Below are positions 24,761 to 30,560 of a stretch of 32,973 nt of DNA, in pieces. Each line of letters opens with the position of its first letter. Position 1 is the first letter of the stretch. A program made the position numbers and the translations under genes. The stretch comes from Halobacteriovorax sp. (GTDB taxonomy: Bacteria; Bdellovibrionota; Bacteriovoracia; Bacteriovoracales; Bacteriovoracaceae): assembly GCA_002720865.1 (NCBI GenBank), contig PBIO01000023.1, positions 1 to 32,973 of the forward strand. Reading direction: 5' to 3'. Below the pieces are notes generated by a model, which did not search any database, was not told where the DNA came from, and saw nothing but the letters and a program-made list of their open reading frames with translations.

Positions 24761-26230
24761 TTACTTAACCTCTTTTAGTCCGTTGGGATTGTCTTGACTG
24801 TAAGCTCCCCAGTTGTGGCCAATCTCTGTGTCCACTGGGAATGATACGCCACCGAATGCTTCTACGGGTTCTTCCATTACGCCTTTCATGTCGGCAATGT
24901 GTTGGTCTACCAGACTGCCGGGAGTTTCTGGAACTTCCAGCAGAAAGGCGTCGTGGAATTGTAGAATGATAGGCAAGCCCATTGCGTGCATCTTAACCTG
25001 TGCTTGGTTCATTCTAATTGCCCCGTTCATTTGCATGGGAATATTTAGAACTTCGCGGCGTAGATCATTCCCCCAGGGTTTGGAAATCCAGCGGCGCAAG
25101 CCGAAGGGACTTTCGTAGTAGTGGTTACGTTGGACAAATTCACATAGGTTGTCTTGGAATTTTCTAACCCAGTGATGTGTCTTGAACCAGTTTTCTTCGG
25201 CGTTGAGGATTTCGTACTTTTTTAAGGTGAGACTTTGAGGTGTCCTGTCAGCGCATTTTTCACACGGGCAGTACGTTTTTGATTTTTCCACTGCACCTTC
25301 CCCTCCGTAGCTGATCCTGTATAGAAAACCTTTTGCGAAGTTACGGTAAGCTTTCGCTTTACCACCGAGTGCTTCCCATTGGGTCTTTGATAACCCAAAG
25401 AGATCTCTCGCGTTCTGTGTATGGACATCTTTACCGGAGTTAAACGCTTCGATGGAGATCTCATCTCCAGAGAGATACGCAAGGATCCGAGCTTCAAGTT
25501 GTGAATAGTCCGACGCGATGAGAATTTTTCCTCTTTCCGCTTGGAATAGGTGACGAACTTCGGGCGGGAATTGCTGGAGAGCTGGGTCGGCATAGGCGTA
25601 CCTGAATGTTTTAGTCCCGGTGATCTTTACCGTAGGTCGGCAACGCTTGTCTGGACCTAGCGGGATAGTCATGTACCGGGTTAGGATGGTTTGTAGACGG
25701 GCTCTGTGGAACAAGGAGTAGAGTAGCTGCCGGTGTGGCTCGTCTTTTTTACGAAACTTTTTTAGAACTCTAGTCAGGGCATCTTGATCTACACTGTATC
25801 TGCCTGTTTCGGTTTTCTTGTGAGATTTTAGTTTTAAGTGATCGAAGAGAAACTTACCCGTTTGCATGCCACTGTTGGGGAACTTGTCTGTGTAGTCTGT
25901 GAAGCCAGTCTGGTCAGCATAGTCGCGGATAAACTGGTCTGTCTCGTTGAGTTCCCGGCGTAGGTTCATGTGATAGGTGTGTTTCTTTTCTTTGTCTAGT
26001 AGGATGCCTCGTTTTTGCATGTCCATTACTGCTGCCTGTAGAGGCTGAACCCACTCTGTGTAGAAATTCCACTGAGTGGGGAAGTTTTGGCTCTGCATTT
26101 CAGCCCGCATAGCGAGGAACAGTTTTGCTGTATTGTGTGCGTCGTGTGCGTTGTATAGAAATATTGATTCGTTAGGTAGGCGTAGAAATTTATGACTGGT
26201 GTTTGCTGCCCAACTAGTGGGAGGCGACAT
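24761..26230 (-). CDS. Family A DNA polymerase, Exo III plus polymerase domain
   Basis: The 489-residue chain carries all three family A polymerase motifs: A, DYSQLEARILAYLSG, with D241; B, RNFAKGFLYRISYGG (296-310), with R296, K300 and Tyr304 at the position of T7 Tyr526 and E. coli Phe762; C, QFHDAF, with H426 and D427. Near the N-terminus, YNAHD (26-30) is the Exo III motif of the 3'-5' exonuclease. Exo I and Exo II lie in the separate upstream protein. An unusual CPCEKC cluster (321-326) follows motif B. The ATG is in frame with the upstream exonuclease gene and is separated from it by TAA plus two sense codons. The polymerase domain appears intact. Confidence 0.9.
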   Translation of the reverse strand: MSPPTSWAANTSHKFLRLPNESIFLYNAHDAHNTAKLFLAMRAEMQSQNFPTQWNFYTEWVQPLQAAVMDMQKRGILLDKEKKHTYHMNLRRELNETDQFIRDYADQTGFTDYTDKFPNSGMQTGKFLFDHLKLKSHKKTETGRYSVDQDALTRVLKKFRKKDEPHRQLLYSLFHRARLQTILTRYMTIPLGPDKRCRPTVKITGTKTFRYAYADPALQQFPPEVRHLFQAERGKILIASDYSQLEARILAYLSGDEISIEAFNSGKDVHTQNARDLFGLSKTQWEALGGKAKAYRNFAKGFLYRISYGGEGAVEKSKTYCPCEKCADRTPQSLTLKKYEILNAEENWFKTHHWVRKFQDNLCEFVQRNHYYESPFGLRRWISKPWGNDLRREVLNIPMQMNGAIRMNQAQVKMHAMGLPIILQFHDAFLLEVPETPGSLVDQHIADMKGVMEEPVEAFGGVSFPVDTEIGHNWGAYSQDNPNGLKEVK

Positions 26231-26236
26231 AGACGG

Positions 26237-26239
26237 TTA
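26237..26239 (-). other. In-frame TAA between exonuclease and polymerase
   Basis: The exonuclease gene ends at this TAA. The same frame continues as CCG, TCT, then ATG, the polymerase start. If the stop were read through, the product would be one 705-residue exonuclease-polymerase chain with Exo I, II and III in order. TAA ends many other genes here, so general reassignment of TAA is unlikely. AAGG and GGGA before the ATG may allow reinitiation. A sequencing error or a recent nonsense change are also possible. Confidence 0.8.
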
Positions 26240-26878
26240 TCCCTTTCCTTCTGTTTCATCCTTGTCATCGAGTAGGTCTTTCCAGTGTGCCGCTCCTGTG
26301 TATAGAGTGGCGCAGTACTGTAGACCTTTACGCATTTCCGGGTACATGTAATGCTGCATAACCATTGTGTCCCAGATTTCCCCGCCGACTATGAAGCCGT
26401 GTTCTTCTAGAATGGGTACGTCGTGGGTAACTCCGTTGTGGAATATCTTGCCCAACTTGGGATTGATTAACCAACGGTACAGGTACTCGGTTGCCTTTAG
26501 GTGAGATTCCCAATCGGCCCAATAGTTGTGACCGTATCTCATCCTGTAAGGCAAGCTTAGTGTGGGGCCTAGTTCATTCCTTTCGGCAGAGAGGGCTGTT
26601 ATACCAATTAGTGTTAAGTAAGGTCCTGCGTTTTCAATGTCTATAGATAGTAGGTCGAAGTTTTCTAGTTGGTTTGTGAATTTTTCTAGGTCGTTTAAGG
26701 TGGGCCAGAGTTTGGTATTTTCAGGTAGGTTATTTGGATCGGTGGGATAGTTTGAAGGGTTTGTTGGATTGTTTAGGATTTTTTTGATTTGTTTAAGGTA
26801 GACTATTTGGGCAGAGTCCTCGTGCCAACGTCCGCGCACAATGCTCGCCGGATGTATAATAGGAAGTATCCAAGGCAT
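26237..26878 (-). CDS. UDG C-terminal motif plus Exo I/II domain
   Basis: This 213-residue protein begins MPWILPIIHPASIVRGRW. The HPAS (residues 9-12) matches the second active-site motif of family 4 uracil-DNA glycosylases, which normally lies near the end of that domain. After a Pro/Asn-rich linker (about 35-55) it carries Exo I (D80-x-E82 in LLSIDIENAG) and Exo II (IFHNGVTHDVPIL, with N148 and D153) of a DnaQ/Pol I-type 3'-5' exonuclease. Exo III is missing and lies at the start of the next protein. AAGGTGG precedes ATG, so this is a real translation start. The product fits the middle part of an SPO1-type UDG-exonuclease-polymerase that has been split. Confidence 0.85.
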   Translation of the reverse strand: MPWILPIIHPASIVRGRWHEDSAQIVYLKQIKKILNNPTNPSNYPTDPNNLPENTKLWPTLNDLEKFTNQLENFDLLSIDIENAGPYLTLIGITALSAERNELGPTLSLPYRMRYGHNYWADWESHLKATEYLYRWLINPKLGKIFHNGVTHDVPILEEHGFIVGGEIWDTMVMQHYMYPEMRKGLQYCATLYTGAAHWKDLLDDKDETEGKG

Positions 26879-26893
26879 TTTCCACCTTTATAT

Positions 26894-27097
26894 TTAGGGG
26901 GTGGATGAATTGTGTGAATCTAGGTGCTTTGAAATCCTCGTGGAATCGAAGTAGGTTTTCAGGATTGCCAGTTCATGGATTACCTTGGTTAGAACTTCAT
27001 TGGTATCTTCCACATCTCTAGTTAGAATGGCAAGTTTTTTCTCTAGTTCTGCCACCCTGTCAGTCTGGTTATTGGGTACATCGTAACTTTCTGTCAT
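26894..27097 (-). CDS. Small coiled-coil protein inserted in polymerase region
   Basis: The 67-residue product is largely one helix with heptad-like spacing (VAELEKKLAILTRDVEDTN, then VLTKVIHELAILKTYF), so a coiled coil or dimer is likely. The start overlaps the UDG-like stop as ATGA, and the end lies 15 bases before the next gene. It sits exactly where the UDG-like domain is broken. It might join the separated polypeptides, or be an unrelated inserted gene. No family recognised. Confidence 0.6.
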   Translation of the reverse strand: MTESYDVPNNQTDRVAELEKKLAILTRDVEDTNEVLTKVIHELAILKTYFDSTRISKHLDSHNSSTP

Positions 27098-27573
27098 AGC
27101 TTTACCTTTTTAAGAGAACCCATGTGTTTGTCTAGTGGCCCCTCCAACTTGGTAAGGGCTCGCGTTGCCGGTGCGCCTACAGCTACGATGAGTGAATCAT
27201 CGGCTGTGTAACCTTCGTCTTCCAGTAGCGGGAGAAGGTGGTGCTCGTAACAATAGGTAGTCTCTTCTGGTTTAGGATCGCGGTTCCCCTGGGGGACGCC
27301 GTTGGGCTTCCGAGCAGGGAGCCAGCACCAGACGATGTTTGAGATGAGGGCCTCGGAGCGCCGAAGTCCTGCGCCTTGAAGCCATCGGTCGAGGGTCCTC
27401 CCGCTGGGGGCATTGGGAAAGAAGGGGCGGTCGAAACGCGCTTCCATCTCGCCAGGACCTTGACCGATCAGGGCAAACTTGGTGTCTTGACTGACATTTT
27501 CTGGCTTGACGAAGCCAATTCCCCACTCGTAAGCAGGACAGTTGGTGCAGCTTTTAGGCTTTTGAGTTGTCAT
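27094..27573 (-). CDS. Family 4 uracil-DNA glycosylase-like N-terminal part
   Basis: This 159-residue product contains CTNC (9-12), IGQGPGEMEARFDRPFFPN (motif 1 region; family 4 usually has GEAPG or GEGPG), NIVWCW and TTYCYEH. The four cysteines match the iron-sulfur ligands of family 4 UDG. It stops after a VAVGAPATRAL helix and MGSLKKVKL, so the second active-site motif (HPx) is absent; that motif opens the protein encoded at 26878. ATG 27573 is chosen because GGAGGA lies eight bases upstream; longer readings have no such site. It overlaps the GroES-like gene by 20 bases. Either a truncated UDG or the front third of a split SPO1-type polymerase. Confidence 0.8.
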   Translation of the reverse strand: MTTQKPKSCTNCPAYEWGIGFVKPENVSQDTKFALIGQGPGEMEARFDRPFFPNAPSGRTLDRWLQGAGLRRSEALISNIVWCWLPARKPNGVPQGNRDPKPEETTYCYEHHLLPLLEDEGYTADDSLIVAVGAPATRALTKLEGPLDKHMGSLKKVKL

Positions 27574-28084
27574 CCAAATTCTCCTCCGGGTTTGGACTTC
27601 CCCAGAAGAAAGTTTCATAATTGTCAATCGCCCAGATATCCCTGTCTGTTAGAACAATGATACCACTGTGGTATTCCCTGTCCATTACATCCAATCTTAG
27701 GACATTTCCAGAGTGCATGCCAAATACGATGTGTTTGTAGAGAAATTCTGAGGAATCTCCCAGAGGAGAGCCTGGAAAGGGTACGCCTGAGCCTACTAGA
27801 GAGCCTACAGACATGATGATTCCAGCACCCATCTTCTCGCGGGATTGGTATTCTTCAGGTAGCTGAATCCGCCCGTAGGTTTCAGGGACAGGGTCCAGTA
27901 CTACCAACATCCTGTGCCCTACTGGGTGGATGTCAAATGCTTTGGGGTTTACAGGCTTGACGCTTTCTATGGTGATCTCTTTTTCGGGATCGTTAGCCTG
28001 AGCTACTTTCCACATGGTTTGGTGGAGTTTTCCGGGGTTTGCAATGTGTGACGGTTGGATTTTATTCTCTATTTTAAGTGACAC
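27554..28084 (-). CDS. GroES-like co-chaperonin
   Basis: The 176-residue product has the GroES/Cpn10 pattern in its C-terminal two thirds: IHPVGHRMLVVLDPVPE, a mobile-loop region (TYGRIQLPEEYQSREKM), GAGIIMSVGSLVGSG, then HIVFGMHSGNVLRLD and IIVLTDRDIWAI, which align with the GroES elements P-L-x-D-R-V, G-I-x-L-P, G-x-V-x-x-V-G, VLF-x-x-x-x-G and ESDILA-x. GroES is about 97 residues; the extra N-terminal 50 residues are unique. Phage co-chaperonins such as T4 gp31 replace host GroES to fold capsid protein. GTG 28084 is preferred, with AGAGG seven bases upstream; TTG 28087 is an alternative. The start lies just after two hairpin repeats. Confidence 0.8.
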   Translation of the reverse strand: MSLKIENKIQPSHIANPGKLHQTMWKVAQANDPEKEITIESVKPVNPKAFDIHPVGHRMLVVLDPVPETYGRIQLPEEYQSREKMGAGIIMSVGSLVGSGVPFPGSPLGDSSEFLYKHIVFGMHSGNVLRLDVMDREYHSGIIVLTDRDIWAIDNYETFFWGSPNPEENLDDNSKA

Positions 28085-28095
28085 CAATTAACCTC

Positions 28096-28127
28096 TACCC
28101 TTACGGGTCTATACCCTTACGGGTCGT
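28096..28127 (-). repeat. Two tandem GTAA-loop hairpin repeats upstream of GroES-like gene
   Basis: Two copies of GACCCGTAAGGGTA lie 16 bases apart on the minus strand. Each folds as ACCC/GGGT around GTAA. The copy at 28112-28127 shares 16 bases with the copy inside the MazG-like gene. They end 3-5 bases before the AGAGG of the co-chaperonin gene, so they could affect its translation or bind a protein. Confidence 0.6.
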
Positions 28128-28294
28128 TATTTAAAAGAGGGGGGTAGGGGGCAGGGATGAGAACCAGACGGTTAAACTCGACTAAAGGAAACCGGCGAGC
28201 TTATGGGTCCGGGGAAACAGACTAATCTCGCAACTCAGTTAGCCTTGCAGCCAGCATTGCTGGTTAGAAGTTCAACTGAACCTCTGATTCTCTA

Positions 28295-28341
28295 CACCTT
28301 TAATCCGAAGAATTAAGGTGCCCCTACGCGGAACTTCCGCG
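28295..28341 (-). terminator. Tandem hairpins after 28347-28769 gene, possible terminator
   Basis: Six bases past the stop (minus strand), CGCGG and CCGCG pair around AAGTT (28327-28341). After a short GTAGGGG spacer, CACCTT pairs with AAGGTG with an AAT/ATT extension and a TTCG-containing loop (28295-28320). No T-run follows, so efficient intrinsic termination is doubtful. They may instead protect the mRNA 3' end or form part of the wider structured stretch. Confidence 0.4.
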
Positions 28342-28346
28342 ATAGC

Positions 28347-28769
28347 CTACGCTCCGATGACCTGAATCAGGCGACCGTTGTAGCCGTTACGGGCCGCGCT
28401 CACCTGAATACCTGCCACGTCACGCGGAGCAACTCCCTCGGAGTTGAACTGCGTGCCACCATTGCCATCGGATTCAATCTCAACTCCCAAACCCTCAAGC
28501 ATCTGGGTGAGTTTTGATCCGGTGAAGGAACCAATCGGCTCCCAGTGGTTGAAGAAGATCATCCCAGTGTCCTGGGTAATCACCCTGAAGCTGAAGTAAG
28601 CGTAAGGCCCACGCTCACCGTCCCGATCGTAACCGGGCATGCGCTCTGCGGGACACTCAAAGCTATCCAGCCGAACGTCAGCCTCATGCTCCATGCCGGG
28701 ACCGTAGACACCGGCATTTTCAAGAACAGGACGCTTGGAAGCGTCGGGGTTAATTGTCACAACTGACAT
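28347..28769 (-). CDS. Possible ssDNA-binding protein, unknown family
   Basis: The 140-residue product has alternating strands with charged and aromatic residues (VRLDSFECPAERMPGYDRDG, YAYFSFRVITQDTGMIFF) and a C-terminal helix and strand (LTQMLEGLGVEIES). GAGG is placed five to six bases before ATG. It directly follows a Sak4-like ATPase gene; in many phages that ATPase is paired with a ssDNA-binding protein, and an OB-type fold would fit the strand pattern. I cannot match it to a named family, so the call rests on neighbours. Confidence 0.45.
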   Translation of the reverse strand: MSVVTINPDASKRPVLENAGVYGPGMEHEADVRLDSFECPAERMPGYDRDGERGPYAYFSFRVITQDTGMIFFNHWEPIGSFTGSKLTQMLEGLGVEIESDGNGGTQFNSEGVAPRDVAGIQVSAARNGYNGRLIQVIGA

Positions 28770-28803
28770 ATTTTTCCTCGTTATTGTTGGTTTGTTAGTT
28801 CTC

Positions 28804-29595
28804 CTACTTGGAGACGTTTGTGGAAACTCCCAGTTTCCAAGTCTTGTTCATCTCATCAAACGGAGATCCTCCTTCTGAGATTACGATCTCAGGAGGGAGA
28901 TTTCCTCCCTTACAGGTGTTGTACCTGTCGGGTGGTGAGGTGATGATCTTGTACTGAGTGGAGCGAACTGCAACAGTCTTCTCGTTTACCTTTTTGGTAG
29001 AGGAAACCATTTCGCTATTCGTCAGTACTGCGTAGTCAAAGTAAGCTTCAATTTGGTCTTTGAATTGTCCCATGATGTTGGGACTTACTTTGAGTAGGGC
29101 ACCCTGTTCACTGGTAACATCTCGAACATGGGTTGTGAAGACAATATGGTAACCAGGGTGATCTCCGCGTGGGATACTGGTAGCCATGATGTCACGGGTA
29201 GTCTCACTCAATCGTCGGAGTCCTGTTCCGAAATCCTGTTGGGTGAGATGAGAGCGGCTACCCTGGAGATCGCGCCACATTACCTGAGCGAGAAAGCTAA
29301 TGCTATCCACTACGATGGTACTGGCTTCGATACGCCTGGATATGATCTGTGGAACGATTTGAGTTTGATACTCATTCCATTCGTTTACCGCAATTCCCTT
29401 TATGTCACGTCCACCATCTACTGCCAGTCTACGAACAGTATCGCGGTTCACGTCTGCGTAGATTAGAAAGATGGGCTCTGGAAAGGACAGGGCCAAGGTG
29501 GTCTTGCCACTTCCAGACGGACCTTTTGCCAGCAGGGAGATTCTACTATCTACCATGGTACTGGCGTCGAATGTTTGAAGTTTTTCAAATGACAT
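28804..29595 (-). CDS. Sak4/RecA-like phage ATPase
   Basis: The 263-residue protein opens MSFEKLQTFDAS and carries a classic Walker A (GPSGSGKT, residues 25-32), then a Walker B-like strand in STIVVDSISFLAQ and a later YHIVFTTHVRDV strand. This matches phage AAA_24/Sak4 ATPases, single-domain RecA relatives that promote strand annealing or exchange. ATG 29595 is chosen over a longer frame (to 29724) because it overlaps the previous stop and places the ATPase core at the normal distance from the N-terminus. With the PD-(D/E)XK nuclease and the small downstream protein it probably forms a recombination module. Confidence 0.8.
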   Translation of the reverse strand: MSFEKLQTFDASTMVDSRISLLAKGPSGSGKTTLALSFPEPIFLIYADVNRDTVRRLAVDGGRDIKGIAVNEWNEYQTQIVPQIISRRIEASTIVVDSISFLAQVMWRDLQGSRSHLTQQDFGTGLRRLSETTRDIMATSIPRGDHPGYHIVFTTHVRDVTSEQGALLKVSPNIMGQFKDQIEAYFDYAVLTNSEMVSSTKKVNEKTVAVRSTQYKIITSPPDRYNTCKGGNLPPEIVISEGGSPFDEMNKTWKLGVSTNVSK

Positions 29596-29830
29596 AGTTC
29601 TTTTTTTTCTGATCCTCGTATCGCTTGCGACGTTCTTTTTCGCTGGGCCGATTGTTGTGGAATACATCGGAACATTCCTTATGAGCAGGGAACTGTTTCC
29701 AGCCTCCAGCGTGGGGTATTCCAACGTCTTCGTATTCTTCGCCCACTTCTAAGATACGCCGACAAACCATACACGTTGTGTGTGTTAGTTTTCGGATTTT
29801 AGTGGATTGTTTTTTTGTTTTCTCTGACAA
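29585..29830 (-). CDS. Small cysteine/histidine zinc-binding-type protein
   Basis: The 81-residue product has CMVC followed by HKEC about 30 residues later, a possible zinc site, and lysine-rich ends (KKQSTKIRK; EKERRKRYEDQKKK). TTG 29830 is preferred because AAAGGA lies five bases upstream; a TTG at 29872 would add 14 residues and a longer overlap with the preceding gene. The stop overlaps the ATPase start by 11 bases. Likely nucleic-acid binding, by composition only. Confidence 0.5.
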   Translation of the reverse strand: MSEKTKKQSTKIRKLTHTTCMVCRRILEVGEEYEDVGIPHAGGWKQFPAHKECSDVFHNNRPSEKERRKRYEDQKKKNYVI

Positions 29831-30197
29831 TTGTATCCTTTGGGCTGTAGTTAGCAGACTTGATTCTTTCAAGTGCCTTGGTTAGTAGGCTCTTTTCAAG
29901 TCCTGTAGCGAGTTCTTCGCCACTTGTGCCTTTGAAAATTGGAAACGCATGCAGACCTACCTCTAGTGGAGTTGCTTCCATTAGAGTATTCATTTCATAC
30001 TCGGAAGGCTTTACCATTTCGTTTTCAATTACGTTCCAGTAGTCCTCTGTAATGTAACCAGTGACTAGCGTGAAACAGACAGGCTTGAGTGTGTCTGCTT
30101 CACTTTCATCTACTAGGGTTTCAACTACTTCTAGTAGAGTGTCTAGTACTTCACAGACAATTCTATTTAATCGTTCGTTTTCAGTGAATTTATTCAT
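29799..30197 (-). CDS. Hypothetical helical protein
   Basis: The 132-residue protein is mostly helical and acidic in its N-terminal half (IVCEVLDTLLEVVETLVDE) and basic at its end (ALERIKSANYSPKD). There is no strong ribosome-binding site before ATG 30197. It overlaps the zinc-type gene by about 32 bases. No family or motif recognised. Confidence 0.5.
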   Translation of the reverse strand: MNKFTENERLNRIVCEVLDTLLEVVETLVDESEADTLKPVCFTLVTGYITEDYWNVIENEMVKPSEYEMNTLMEATPLEVGLHAFPIFKGTSGEELATGLEKSLLTKALERIKSANYSPKDTIVRENKKTIH

Positions 30198-30229
30198 TGG
30201 GATGGTTCAGGGAGATGGCTGCATCCACA

Positions 30230-30261
30230 GGGAGACTGCATTTTTAATGCAACCACCTCCC
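30230..30261. other. Hairpin in 73-base gap
   Basis: TGCATT and AATGCA (30237-30242 and 30246-30251) pair perfectly around a three-base loop, inside a second pair, GGGAG (30230-30234) and CTCCC (30257-30261). On the minus strand no T-run follows, so it is not a convincing terminator for the excisionase-type gene. On the plus strand TTTTT follows after ATCCCC, but no plus-strand gene needs it. Possible mRNA-stability element. Confidence 0.4.
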
Positions 30262-30270
30262 ATCCCCTTT

Positions 30271-30543
30271 TTACTTACGGTTCAACGTGACAGACTCAGC
30301 CGGGATTTCTTCAGCGGTCTGGTTGTGATATCCAGCAAGGTTGTTCTTCCAAACTGGAGCACCCGTTCCACCAGCGTTAATCCACTGATGTACCGTTTCA
30401 GAATGGAACCGCAAAGAACGGTTCACCCAGAAGTGGGGAATCTTCCCCTCTTTTGCGAGATTCTTTACGACAGAGGGAGATACAGAGAGAACCTCTGCTA
30501 CTTCTTTGTCGGTGAGAATCTTCTTCTCGATATTGTTTTTCAT
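30271..30543 (-). CDS. Excisionase/MerR-type helix-turn-helix DNA-binding protein
   Basis: The 90-residue product has the short winged-helix pattern of the excisionase family: LTDKEVAEVLSVSPSVVKNLAKEGKIPHFWVN followed by a wing-like segment (SLRFHSETVHQWI). Members bind DNA and act as recombination directionality factors or regulators. ATG 30543 is preferred, with GAGG five bases upstream; the longer in-frame reading to 30642 would overlap the nuclease gene heavily. No integrase is visible in the window, so a transcriptional role is more likely than excision. Confidence 0.75.
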   Translation of the reverse strand: MKNNIEKKILTDKEVAEVLSVSPSVVKNLAKEGKIPHFWVNRSLRFHSETVHQWINAGGTGAPVWKNNLAGYHNQTAEEIPAESVTLNRK

Positions 30544-30560
30544 ATTTTCCTCTGTTTTAT

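Larger units (their letters stand above)
28088..28346 (-). ncRNA. Structured noncoding stretch, possible RNA or origin
   Basis: No convincing reading frame occupies these 259 bases, the longest gap in the window. Read on the minus strand it has a chain of stem-loops: 28327-28341 (CGCGG/CCGCG), 28295-28320 (CACCTT/AAGGTG with a TTCG-type loop), 28266-28285, 28251-28263 (CCAGC/GCTGG), a 4-bp AACC/GGTT stem near 28160-28175, a C-rich tract (28139-28156; G-runs of 6, 5 and 3 on the plus strand) and two copies of a GTAA hairpin repeat. It could be a structured RNA, a leader for the co-chaperonin gene or a replication origin next to replication genes. The evidence is structural only. Confidence 0.4.

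Noticed and set aside
26237-26239. Reassigned genetic code with TAA as a sense codon
   Set aside because: TAA ends several other well supported genes in the window, so general reassignment does not fit. A local event remains possible.
28139-28156. G-quadruplex on the plus strand
   Set aside because: Only three separated G-runs (6, 5 and 3) are present, which is not enough for a standard four-run three-layer quadruplex.
29596-29724. Longer N-terminus of the Sak4-like ATPase
   Set aside because: The extra 43 residues overlap the neighbouring gene and precede a normal-length ATPase that starts at an overlapping ATG.
30230-30261. Intrinsic terminator for the excisionase-type gene
   Set aside because: The hairpin lacks a T-run on the minus strand, and the T-run on the plus strand has no gene to serve.
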